Positions 54,667 through 62,750 of a DNA stretch of 64,000 nt are shown in pieces. This DNA comes from Xanthocytophaga agilis (lineage in GTDB: Bacteria; Bacteroidota; Bacteroidia; Cytophagales; 172606-1). The position numbers and the translations under genes are program-made. The DNA lies in assembly GCF_030068605.1 (NCBI RefSeq), contig NZ_JASJOU010000002.1, positions 434,001 through 498,000 of the forward strand, given 5' to 3'. Under the pieces are notes generated by a model. That model did no database searches, was not told where the DNA came from, and was given only the letters and a program-made list of their open reading frames with translations. Each line of letters starts with the position of its first letter. Position 1 is the stretch's first letter.

Positions 54667-56226
54667 TTATAAACCAGAGCCATCACTTTTACCACGATTT
54701 ACAGCATATTCACCAATCCGCTTTCCACACCGTAATCCTACTTCACAATCAATACGGTAGTGAATACCACCGTAAATACGGGAAACAGAAGCTTCTGTTG
54801 CCATTGCCTGTAACTCCTGTTCTTTATCAGGGAATATGTATGATAACACTGTAGCAGCAGCACCTGAAAAGGTAGAGTGCCCGGATGTGTAGCTAGGAAA
54901 GTTAGGAATACCTGTTGAAGTCTTCACACTAGGATCTACTTCTGAAGGACGCTGTGTCAAATAATAGAATTTTGTATCCCAGCAACACACGCCAGCATCC
55001 ATTACTGCTGTGTTTAATAAGGCCATTGTACGTGCTGCTCTCAGTTCATTGAATTTACCTTCATAAATAAGTGCAGCCGCTTTGCGATTCCAGTGTCCCG
55101 GAGGAGTATAACTACCTACACCATCAGCCCAATAAGCAGCAATACGGGTTTGTTCACGGGTTCTGTTTTTTGAAATGTTGCGCAATTCATCCAGATCTTT
55201 CTTAAATTCAGGACTGTTCAATGCATATGGTGCTTCCGGACGAAGAGATACTTTAGTAGCTGCATCAAAATTCCAGGTTTTTACATTACCATAAAATGGT
55301 AGCATAGGCGGGCGAGCCGGAATATCCCGACTAGTCCATTGAGCTGTAATACCACGAGCAGTGGCATCTTCTCTCATCAAATGAAAATTAGCCTGAGCAT
55401 TGGCCCCACTCATACCATCTTTACCAGCGATCTTACTCATTACCATTTCACCAATTGCTTTTCCCAGTGCTTCTCCTGCATCAATATCACTTTGTACATT
55501 AGTTCCCGCCCATAAACGGCTATTTTTGTGCTCTTCGGCTTTCTGTATAATCTTCTCTGCTTCTCCAGGAAATAACCTTTTCAATACTTCCCGAGAGGCA
55601 GCTGCAATTACAGCATCTTCTGAAGGATAAGAAGGTAGATCAGACAATGGCAATAATGTCTCGATAGACGAATCATTTTTAGAAGGAGCCTGACGGTTAT
55701 ATTTAAACTTGTAATTCCAGGTAGCAACCAATGCATCATACTGAGCTACACTCAATAGAGCGAATGCCCGTGCTGTATAGGGAGGATTTGCAAACGGAAA
55801 GCGGGGCAACTCGGTTGGTTTGGTAGGATCAGGTACAGGATACGTGCCATCCGGGTTGTAATTAGGAGGAACATTATATTGAGCAGCGAGTTCACGTGCA
55901 ATTTCGTTCCAGCGCAACACAGCACCACCACCCCAGTATTGTACAGTATTTTTCTGAGAACCTGTTAATGTTCCCTGAAGGGTTTTTAAGCTTTGTAATT
56001 CTGCTTTGTAAGCATCAGAGCTTGCATCTGTAGGTTCAGCTACAGCAACTTCTTCACCATTAGCAATTACAAATGTTTTCCAGTTACCTCCGTTTGGATC
56101 TGTTGTTGAAGCGGAATAAGCCTTGATATCGGAAATGTCTAATGATTTGTCGCAGGCATTACTAACCAAAAACAGCAATGCAACTGCCAGTGTCTTTATA
56201 AAAGAGAGATGTGTATTCTTTTTCAT
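54667..56226 (-). CDS. Vanadium-dependent haloperoxidase-like PAP2 lipoprotein
   Basis: A 519-residue lipoprotein (LVSNAC lipobox). The phosphate/vanadate-binding motifs of the PAP2/vanadium haloperoxidase superfamily are all present near the C-terminus: KFYYLTQRP (K-x6-RP), PSYTSGHS, and SRIYGGIHYRID. The length and long helical N-terminal half match bacterial vanadium-haloperoxidase-related phosphatases rather than small PAP2 lipid phosphatases. Whether it is a phosphatase or a peroxidase cannot be told. An ATG three codons upstream is also possible. It is 33 nt downstream of an outer membrane protein gene. Confidence 0.9.
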   Translation of the reverse strand: MKKNTHLSFIKTLAVALLFLVSNACDKSLDISDIKAYSASTTDPNGGNWKTFVIANGEEVAVAEPTDASSDAYKAELQSLKTLQGTLTGSQKNTVQYWGGGAVLRWNEIARELAAQYNVPPNYNPDGTYPVPDPTKPTELPRFPFANPPYTARAFALLSVAQYDALVATWNYKFKYNRQAPSKNDSSIETLLPLSDLPSYPSEDAVIAAASREVLKRLFPGEAEKIIQKAEEHKNSRLWAGTNVQSDIDAGEALGKAIGEMVMSKIAGKDGMSGANAQANFHLMREDATARGITAQWTSRDIPARPPMLPFYGNVKTWNFDAATKVSLRPEAPYALNSPEFKKDLDELRNISKNRTREQTRIAAYWADGVGSYTPPGHWNRKAAALIYEGKFNELRAARTMALLNTAVMDAGVCCWDTKFYYLTQRPSEVDPSVKTSTGIPNFPSYTSGHSTFSGAAATVLSYIFPDKEQELQAMATEASVSRIYGGIHYRIDCEVGLRCGKRIGEYAVNRGKSDGSGL

Positions 56227-56259
56227 AGGGGTCATTTCTAAATAGAGGATAATACTAAA

Positions 56260-57234
56260 TTAGTGTGTGTCGTTTTCTACAGCTGATTCCATTCCCAGAG
56301 GCTTTCCACATTTGCCACCATGACCAAACACACGAACAGCATACAATACGCCGACAGAGAAGCCTGTGCTCTGGCCTACATTCCGGCCATCCAGTACTTT
56401 ACTAAGGCCAGCTGTAATACCAAACTGCTCAATATTGAGTCGGCCATACCAGCCTATTGTAGTTGCCTTCATTGCATTGGTTGGAAAAGGCATATCATTG
56501 TACCGGATGTCATCACCTGACAGAGCAGCCATACGCTCCAAGTATACATCTGTTTGAAAGCGTCCGTTGCGGAATCCGAGGCGAACATTTCCATCTGCCA
56601 TATTCGGAACCTTTACTTCATTAGTATTATACAGTTCGTGATTATACAGATAAGAATCCCGGTCAACATGAATATTGCTGCGACCTGTATATCCAGCTTC
56701 AGCCGTCAAATAAAATCCCGGCCTGGAACGATAATCTATCACCAGTCTTGCAGAAGCAGTTTTGCTATGCAGACCCAGACTCAAAGGAAGATAATCCGGA
56801 TTGTAGTTATTGGTAGGAGCAGAAACGCCTCCTGTTACAAAAGCACGAAAAGTACCGAACAAAATATCCTGTTGAACAAGACGATATTTCAACCAGAGCG
56901 ATACATCCTGAAATCCTTTCTGACCTGTCAGGTAACTGGCGCTGGCTTTGGTCTGGATATAAGGCAAGCCAGCAATCACATTCAGGCGATCTGTGATTCC
57001 CAGTGCCCCCATTATCATGTAGGTTTGAGTACTCACTGTTCCCAGATTGGTATTGCTTCGCTTATGTGTACCTTCCCAATAATCAGTCCAACTGGTTTTA
57101 GAATAAGAAAGGGCTGTACAATACGTTCCGCGGGCCATCATCAGACCATCCGAGGGCGTTTGGGCAAAAATAGACTGTGTGGTTAAGAGCAGGACAGCCA
57201 ATAAGCCACCTGTAGAAAGTAAAGTTTTTCTCAT
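56260..57234 (-). CDS. Outer membrane beta-barrel (MetA-pathway/transporter-like)
   Basis: A 324-residue exported protein: signal peptide ending SIFAQ, then strands typical of the phenol-degradation-pathway transporter family (GALGITDRLNVIAGLPYIQTK, WLKYRLVQQDILFG). The C-terminus has a Cys- and Gly-rich VFGHGGKCGKP sequence. It is probably a barrel for small-molecule passage. The frame starts at 57249, but the ATG at 57234 begins the signal peptide. It is co-transcribed with the PAP2 gene. Confidence 0.75.
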   Translation of the reverse strand: MRKTLLSTGGLLAVLLLTTQSIFAQTPSDGLMMARGTYCTALSYSKTSWTDYWEGTHKRSNTNLGTVSTQTYMIMGALGITDRLNVIAGLPYIQTKASASYLTGQKGFQDVSLWLKYRLVQQDILFGTFRAFVTGGVSAPTNNYNPDYLPLSLGLHSKTASARLVIDYRSRPGFYLTAEAGYTGRSNIHVDRDSYLYNHELYNTNEVKVPNMADGNVRLGFRNGRFQTDVYLERMAALSGDDIRYNDMPFPTNAMKATTIGWYGRLNIEQFGITAGLSKVLDGRNVGQSTGFSVGVLYAVRVFGHGGKCGKPLGMESAVENDTH

Positions 57235-57553
57235 AAAGAATAGAGTCAAATCAAAATAGTATCAATATACAGACACCTGTATCACCAACAGATATCTATT
57301 GGTAACAGGTCTGTTTTGTCATGTGGTTTCAGTGCATGAAGGAAATAAGTAATTGTATGTCTCATACAGATTCACTTTCCTGGCATACATCCGGAAAGAC
57401 AACACACCAGGCTTCTTTCTCTGCTTTAACAGAGAAAGAAGCTCAGAAGTAGTTTACCTGCATTCATGGAGCTCAGAATGCGTATTAATTATTCTGAATT
57501 ACCACTAATGCATGCACAACATACTGGTGCATTTGTACGAATACATAAACTAT
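57235..57553. other. Intergenic region with a 13-bp hairpin
   Basis: A perfect stem GCTTCTTTCTCTG (57411-57423) with CAGAGAAAGAAGC (57430-57442) and a 6-nt loop, without a T-run on either side. It may slow transcription or protect the RNA end between the upstream hypothetical gene and the barrel gene. Nothing else was seen. Confidence 0.5.
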
Positions 57554-58117
57554 TTATGAATTATAAGAGACCTCCGGAGGGGGTGTAAGAACCGGAAGTA
57601 CAAGAGACGAAAAAAATAGGAAATACTGTGTTTTATGAGAGTATGTTATCAACGATAGAGGTCTTTCCTTTAATAGATGCCCTACAGAAAAGGGTAAATA
57701 TGCTTTTCCCCACTGGTTCAGCAGGCGGATTACCTGGGCAAGTGGATTTTTTTGACTAGTTGCTTTTGTAGTTTCCTTATTCAGGCTCTGTTTAATTTCG
57801 TCAGCCAGTGCAAAAAATCGTTCACGAGCTGTAATATTAGTTTTCAGTACCGTATATAATGTATCATTCTGATATGCTTGCTCAGTTACATTATAAAACT
57901 GATCTTCCATACGGATCAACCCTTCCTGTCCAGCCTGATGTTGCCATGATGCTGTATATGGCAGTGAAAGTGGCATCTTTACCATGACCCATTCGTCGTC
58001 CTTCATAATAGGCGAAGAAGCAGGATAGTACTGGTTAAAATACAACAATACAACTCCTACTCTGCCAGTATGATAGAGCAACAACACTAACAATGATATG
58101 GAAAAGACGGCACGCAA
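57554..58117 (-). CDS. Hypothetical membrane-anchored protein, 187 residues
   Basis: One N-terminal hydrophobic segment (about 5-28) and a later one near residues 165-180 flank a polar domain with DDEWVMVKMPLSLPYTASWQ and RERFFALADEIKQSLN. No family is recognised. The frame starts with TTG at 58117; no ATG is available before the hydrophobic segment. A probable promoter (TTTG-N20-TACCTTTA) lies 24-55 nt upstream, which supports the TTG start. It leads the barrel and PAP2 genes. Confidence 0.6.
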   Translation of the reverse strand: MRAVFSISLLVLLLYHTGRVGVVLLYFNQYYPASSPIMKDDEWVMVKMPLSLPYTASWQHQAGQEGLIRMEDQFYNVTEQAYQNDTLYTVLKTNITARERFFALADEIKQSLNKETTKATSQKNPLAQVIRLLNQWGKAYLPFSVGHLLKERPLSLITYSHKTQYFLFFSSLVLPVLTPPPEVSYNS

Positions 58118-58140
58118 GATTTAGAAGAGGGGTACACCTG

Positions 58141-58172
58141 TAAAGGTAAATAAATTCTTACTAAAATTCAAA
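58141..58172 (-). promoter_or_regulatory. Candidate promoter of the hypothetical-barrel-PAP2 unit
   Basis: On the minus strand TTTG (58172-58169), 20 nt, TACCTTTA (58148-58141). One mismatch to the -7 consensus. Transcription would start about 15 nt before the TTG start. Confidence 0.45.
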
Positions 58173-58191
58173 ACAAACAATCCAATATAAA

Positions 58192-58220
58192 AAAACCTAT
58201 GGTTACTAACCACAGGTTTT
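58192..58220 (-). terminator. Terminator of nirBD
   Basis: A 13-bp stem with one mismatch, AAAACCTATGGTT (58192-58204) with AACCACAGGTTTT (58208-58220), followed by a T-run on the minus strand. It ends the nirB-nirD operon. Confidence 0.8.
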
Positions 58221-58306
58221 TCAGCAGAAATAATAATGATATATACAAGATCGATTTACACCCTTAGTAATCACTATACTATATCATTCATTTTCTATCC
58301 TTAATA

Positions 58307-58669
58307 TTATAGAGAGGCAACATTAATGTAGACAAATCCATCTTCAACTTTTACCGGATAAGTCGTTATGGTACAGTCATCTCCAGAGAGACATTCTCCG
58401 GTTTTAAGAGAAAACGTTTTCTTATGAAACGGACAAGCTACCTTAGGCTCATCCCCCTGAGTACCAATCATCCCCCGAGAAAGCACCATTTGTTGTCTGT
58501 GAGGACACAGATTATCCGTAGCAAACCATTCGTTTCGCCGGGAGAAATTAAATACTGCAATCTGCTTGTCATTGTATTTCACACAAGCTCCTCCATCCTG
58601 AGGAATGTCTCCTGCCGAACAAGCGAGAAACCATTTCTGAACATCTGTTTCTGTTTCCTTTGCGTACAT
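58307..58669 (-). CDS. nirD: Nitrite reductase small subunit (Rieske)
   Basis: A 120-residue Rieske-type protein with the [2Fe-2S] ligands CPHRQ and CPFHK, as in NirD of NADH-dependent assimilatory nitrite reductase. It supports electron flow to the siroheme site of NirB. It lies 63 nt downstream of nirB on the same strand. Confidence 0.95.
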   Translation of the reverse strand: MYAKETETDVQKWFLACSAGDIPQDGGACVKYNDKQIAVFNFSRRNEWFATDNLCPHRQQMVLSRGMIGTQGDEPKVACPFHKKTFSLKTGECLSGDDCTITTYPVKVEDGFVYINVASL

Positions 58670-58732
58670 AGTAATGTATGAGTTAAGATGGGATTAATCA
58701 TGAGTTATACTATACTACCAGTCTAACCTGCT

Positions 58733-61249
58733 TTACTTCCATTCAGCAGCCCTTACCTGATCCCGCATTGGTTCAAATTTCACATTGGGATCTTTCTCTG
58801 CCGGCGCATTCACAAAGTGTGCAAAGCGTTTTCGTATCTCAGGGTTCTGCACAGCTTCTTTCCATTCACAGGTATAGCTGTCTACCAGTTGCTCCATTTC
58901 GGCTTCCCACTGTGTACCCATACCCAAACTATCATTTACCACCACATTACGTAGATACTCTATTCCGCCTTCCATTTTATCAAGCCAGGTAGCAGTACGT
59001 GTCAGCGGATCAGCTGTTTTGATATAAAACATCAGGAACCGATCTATGTATCGGATACATGTTTCTTTATCTACATCCTGAGCCAGCAAATCTGCGTGAC
59101 GAGGCTTGCTACCCCCATTGCCACATACATACAGGTTCCAGCCCTTTTCTGTGGCAATAATGCCAAAGTCCTTACTCTGAGCCTCTGCACATTCACGAAT
59201 ACAACCAGAAACGGCTGATTTCAATTTATGAGGCGAACGCAGACCGCGATATCTTTCTTCTACCTCAATCGCAAATGAAACCGAGTCATGCAATCCAAAA
59301 CGACACCAGGTACTTCCCACACAACTTTTCACCGTACGAAGTGACTTGGCATACGCGTGTCCACTTTCAAAGCCCGCCGCAATCAGTTCTTCCCAGATCA
59401 AAGGCAAGTCTGATAAGTGAGCGCCAAACATATCAATCCGTTGTCCACCTGTAATCTTTGTATACAAACCGTATTTTTTAGCTACTTCTCCAATAACAAT
59501 CAGCTTATCTGGTGTAATTTCCCCTCCCGGAATACGCGGTACTACCGAATAAGTCCCACCTTTCTGAATATTAGCCAGAAAGCGGTCATTGGAATCCTGG
59601 GCAACTGGTTTTTTATTGGCAGTTTCAGCATATAAACTAGCCAGAATAGAAGAAACAACAGGTTTACAAATCTCGCATCCATCTCCTTTCCCATGTTTAT
59701 CAAGCACTTGGTCATAAGTCTCCAGCTTCTCAAGACGGATAAAATCCAGTAGCTCCTGCCGTGAATAGTGGAAATGCTCGCATACTACATTACGCACATA
59801 CTTACCTTGTGCCTTCATAGTACCAGCAATCAAATCTTTCACCATAGGTACACATCCACCACAACCTGTACCGGCCTTTGTACACTTCTTGATCCCATCC
59901 AGTGTTTCAGTGCCTCCAATAACAGCTTCACAAATAGAAGCTTTACTTACAGCCTCACAGGAACAGATCAGTGCATCATCAGGCAAACTCATTACACCTG
60001 AACCTTCAGAAGCAGCTCCACCTCTAGCGCCCAGTATAAGATCTTCCGGGTTAGGTGGTAGTACAATCTTATTATTCACAGTTTGCAAAAGCATATTGTA
60101 AGCCTCTGCATCCCCAATCAGAATACCACCCAATAGATGTTTTCCATCATTGGAAATATTGATTCGCTTATAAATACTCTTTACGGTATCTTCAAATACG
60201 ATAGTCCGACACTCAGGAGTCGTAGAGAACGCATTACCAAAACTGGCTACATCTACTCCGATCAGCTTTAGCTTGGTACTCATATCGTAGCCTGTAAACG
60301 ACTTATCTCCACCACAAAGATTCGAAGCTACCACATCAGCCATTTCGTATCCAGGCGCAACCAGTCCATAGATCATTCCGTTGTGCAAAGCGCACTCTCC
60401 TACAGCAAATATCTCCGGATCAGTAGTCTGCAGTTTAGAATTTACTACAATTCCACCTCGTGTGCCTACTTCCAGTCCACTTAGTTTGGCAAGTTCATCA
60501 CGCGGTTTTATACCTGCGGAAATCACCAGCATATCCACATCCAGATAGGAGTCATCGGCAAAACGCATAGCTTTTATACAATCATCACCTAAAATCTCAC
60601 TGGTGTTTTTATTCAGATGTATTTCAAGTCCAAGTTCTTGTAACTTACTTCTCAGCATTGCTGACCCCTGATCATCAATCTGACGAGGCATCAAACGGGG
60701 AGCAAATTCAATGACATGTGTTTCTTCTATTCCAAGATCCAGCATAGCCTTAGCCGCTTCCAAACCGAGCAGCCCTCCTCCTATTACAGCTCCTTTGCGT
60801 GCTTTTTTAGCATATGACTGCATCATATCCAGATCTTCAATAGTACGATATACAAAAACGCCATCCTTCTCTACTCCCGGAATCGGTGGAACAAAAGGAG
60901 CAGATCCGGTAGCTAGTACCAGATAATCATACGATTCGGTTATACCATGAAAAGAATGTACTGTTTTTTCGTTCCGGTCAATTTGTTGTACCGGATCAGA
61001 CAGATGAAGTCTGATATTTTTCTCAGCATACCACTCCAGTGTAGACATACTCAGATCATCAGCTGTTTTACCTGCAAAATATTCACTCAGATGCACACGA
61101 TCATAGGCATGTCGTGGCTCTTCCCCAAAAACAACAATCTCAAACTGATCAGGCTGCATTCTGGCAGTTAGTTTTTCGCAAAACTTATAACCTACCATAC
61201 CATTGCCAACTACGACGATTTTTTTACGGGTATTCATATGGTCTGACAT
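58733..61249 (-). CDS. nirB: Nitrite reductase large subunit (NADH, siroheme)
   Basis: An 838-residue assimilatory nitrite reductase. Order: FAD/NAD(P)-binding domain (GNGMVGYKFCE start, second dinucleotide motif GAVIGGGLLGLEAA), a BFD-type [2Fe-2S] domain (ICSCEAV...GCGGC), a second cysteine pair (CEIC), the ferredoxin-like half domain, and the siroheme/4Fe-4S domain with CVGSTWC (Cys643, Cys649) and CIREC (Cys683, Cys687). It reduces nitrite to ammonium with NADH in the cytoplasm. It heads the operon with nirD and shares its upstream region with the divergent siroheme methyltransferase gene. Confidence 0.97.
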   Translation of the reverse strand: MSDHMNTRKKIVVVGNGMVGYKFCEKLTARMQPDQFEIVVFGEEPRHAYDRVHLSEYFAGKTADDLSMSTLEWYAEKNIRLHLSDPVQQIDRNEKTVHSFHGITESYDYLVLATGSAPFVPPIPGVEKDGVFVYRTIEDLDMMQSYAKKARKGAVIGGGLLGLEAAKAMLDLGIEETHVIEFAPRLMPRQIDDQGSAMLRSKLQELGLEIHLNKNTSEILGDDCIKAMRFADDSYLDVDMLVISAGIKPRDELAKLSGLEVGTRGGIVVNSKLQTTDPEIFAVGECALHNGMIYGLVAPGYEMADVVASNLCGGDKSFTGYDMSTKLKLIGVDVASFGNAFSTTPECRTIVFEDTVKSIYKRINISNDGKHLLGGILIGDAEAYNMLLQTVNNKIVLPPNPEDLILGARGGAASEGSGVMSLPDDALICSCEAVSKASICEAVIGGTETLDGIKKCTKAGTGCGGCVPMVKDLIAGTMKAQGKYVRNVVCEHFHYSRQELLDFIRLEKLETYDQVLDKHGKGDGCEICKPVVSSILASLYAETANKKPVAQDSNDRFLANIQKGGTYSVVPRIPGGEITPDKLIVIGEVAKKYGLYTKITGGQRIDMFGAHLSDLPLIWEELIAAGFESGHAYAKSLRTVKSCVGSTWCRFGLHDSVSFAIEVEERYRGLRSPHKLKSAVSGCIRECAEAQSKDFGIIATEKGWNLYVCGNGGSKPRHADLLAQDVDKETCIRYIDRFLMFYIKTADPLTRTATWLDKMEGGIEYLRNVVVNDSLGMGTQWEAEMEQLVDSYTCEWKEAVQNPEIRKRFAHFVNAPAEKDPNVKFEPMRDQVRAAEWK

Positions 61250-61519
61250 CTAGGTGGATAAATAGGGTAATACTGAACTAAAAAACAGAGGATTCGTTGA
61301 ATGTATACTAACTATATAGATTATTTACTATCTGAGTAGGAGTTATGTTGAGTAAATCCCACCCTCTTTAAGCAAAAATTAACACTTACTAAAAACGCCT
61401 TATTTTCAATGTCACTTTCAAATTAAAACACATAAAAATGTAAAATAGCCATGAAAAATAAACTAATAAACAACTATTTAATAATAATTCCGGCAAAACA
61501 GGTTTAAATTTCTACTCAA
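61250..61519. other. nirB leader region
   Basis: About 260 nt between the predicted nirB transcription start and its ATG, very AT-rich with several ACACATAAAA-like words. A leader of this length may carry RNA-level control; no clear hairpin with T-run was found. Confidence 0.4.
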
Positions 61520-61551
61520 CAAACTTAAAAATCATTCCTGTATTTGTCAAT
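61520..61551 (-). promoter_or_regulatory. Promoter of nirBD
   Basis: On the minus strand ATTG (61551-61548), 20 nt, TAAGTTTG (61527-61520). The -7 box is perfect; the -33 box has one mismatch and one extra spacer base. The region aligns base by base with the narK promoter. Confidence 0.7.
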
Positions 61552-61560
61552 ACATACCTA

Positions 61561-61605
61561 AGTATTTATAACTAAAATTTTACATTTTATTCAAAACACA
61601 CAATC
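61561..61605 (-). promoter_or_regulatory. Shared 45-nt nitrate element, nirB copy
   Basis: Identical at 41 of 45 positions to 37947-37991. The differences are at element positions 8, 22, 25 and 32. It lies 34 nt upstream of the nirB -7 box, and about 230 nt upstream of the divergent methyltransferase gene, which it could also serve. Confidence 0.75.
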
Positions 61606-61832
61606 ATTAAAAGGTTTAATCATATTTTATAAAATAAAATACTGCCATTTAAAAAATATATAGAATAATATATATACAAAAAGAAAATAAACAGTACTTT
61701 TGAAAGAGAGACACAAAGACAAAAAATCAAGTATTTTTACTCATCTATCCTTCAATTTCAGGGTCTATTATTGAAACTATTGGCATTTGAGAAAAAGAAC
61801 CGTTATTTTGCCAACCCATTACAAATACTAGT
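61606..61832. other. Upstream region of the uroporphyrinogen methyltransferase gene
   Basis: AT-rich. TACTTTTG at 61695-61702 fits a -7 box on the plus strand, but no TTTG lies about 19 nt upstream. Nothing else is clear. Confidence 0.35.
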
Positions 61833-62600
61833 ATGATACATCCCAAATTAACTTTAGTAGGTGCAGGCCCGGGAGCGGCAGATCTGATCACACTAAGAGG
61901 TATAAAGGCTATTGCGGAGGCAGATGTGATCTTATATGATGCGTTAATTGATGATAGTCTGTTATCCTATGCCAAACCAGATGCGATTAAACAGTTTGCT
62001 GGTAAGAAATTTGGCTGTACATCCTTGTCACAGGAAGAAATCAATGAATTGATTGTAAAATATGCACTGGAGAAAGGGCATGTAGTTCGGTTAAAGGGAG
62101 GAGATCCTTTTGTTTTTGGTCGTGCTACAGAAGAAATCGATATGGCCAGAGCTTATGGCATTGAAGTAGAAGTAGTACCAGGTATCTCCAGTTCTATTGC
62201 AGTTCCTGCGTCACAAATGATCCCTGTAACCTCACGTGGAATCAGTGAAAGTTTCTGGGTAACTACCGGAACCACCAAAACCGGAGAGGTATCCAAAGAC
62301 ATAGCCTTGGCAGCTCAATCTACAGCAACTGTAGTGATCCTTATGGCAATGAGTAAATTGACTGAGATTTTACAGATATTTACTGAAAATGGCCGTGGAG
62401 AAACTCCGATAATGATTGTACAGGAAGGTTGTACGTCTAATGAAAAATATGTCATAGGCACTGTCAATGATATTGCACCAAAAGCACAGGCTGCTGGTTT
62501 AGGCAATCCTGCCGTTATAGTAATAGGCGAAGTAGTTGGATTACATGTAGAATATGCAGGGCGTATTGCTAATAAATATGCAAAAGTAAAACAGAAGTAA
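61833..62600 (+). CDS. cobA: Uroporphyrinogen-III C-methyltransferase
   Basis: A 255-residue SAM-dependent SUMT with LVGAGPGAADLITLRG at the N-terminus, VVRLKGGDPFVFGR and VVPGISSSIAVPA in the middle, as in CobA and the C-terminal part of CysG. It makes precorrin-2 from uroporphyrinogen III. Lying divergent to nirB, it supplies the siroheme route together with the dehydrogenase/chelatase-type protein at 11112-11699. No cobalamin genes are nearby. Confidence 0.95.
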   Translation: MIHPKLTLVGAGPGAADLITLRGIKAIAEADVILYDALIDDSLLSYAKPDAIKQFAGKKFGCTSLSQEEINELIVKYALEKGHVVRLKGGDPFVFGRATEEIDMARAYGIEVEVVPGISSSIAVPASQMIPVTSRGISESFWVTTGTTKTGEVSKDIALAAQSTATVVILMAMSKLTEILQIFTENGRGETPIMIVQEGCTSNEKYVIGTVNDIAPKAQAAGLGNPAVIVIGEVVGLHVEYAGRIANKYAKVKQK

Positions 62601-62750
62601 GAACCCCTGTTTTACTTTTGCATGCTTTTTTACAGCCTATCCTTTCTGAGTTAATACTTGGATTAACACTTCTACGTGGCATATCAATAGGACTCTTTTT
62701 ATCACTTACAAATTCAATACAGCTTTATTTTATATTATTGAGTTACCTAC

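Noticed and set aside
56554-57186. 210-residue open frame on the plus strand
   Set aside because: Antisense to the barrel protein gene, with no domain or ribosome-binding context.
61695-61702. Promoter for the uroporphyrinogen methyltransferase gene
   Set aside because: TACTTTTG fits the -7 box, but no TTTG lies near 19 nt upstream; kept only as a note.
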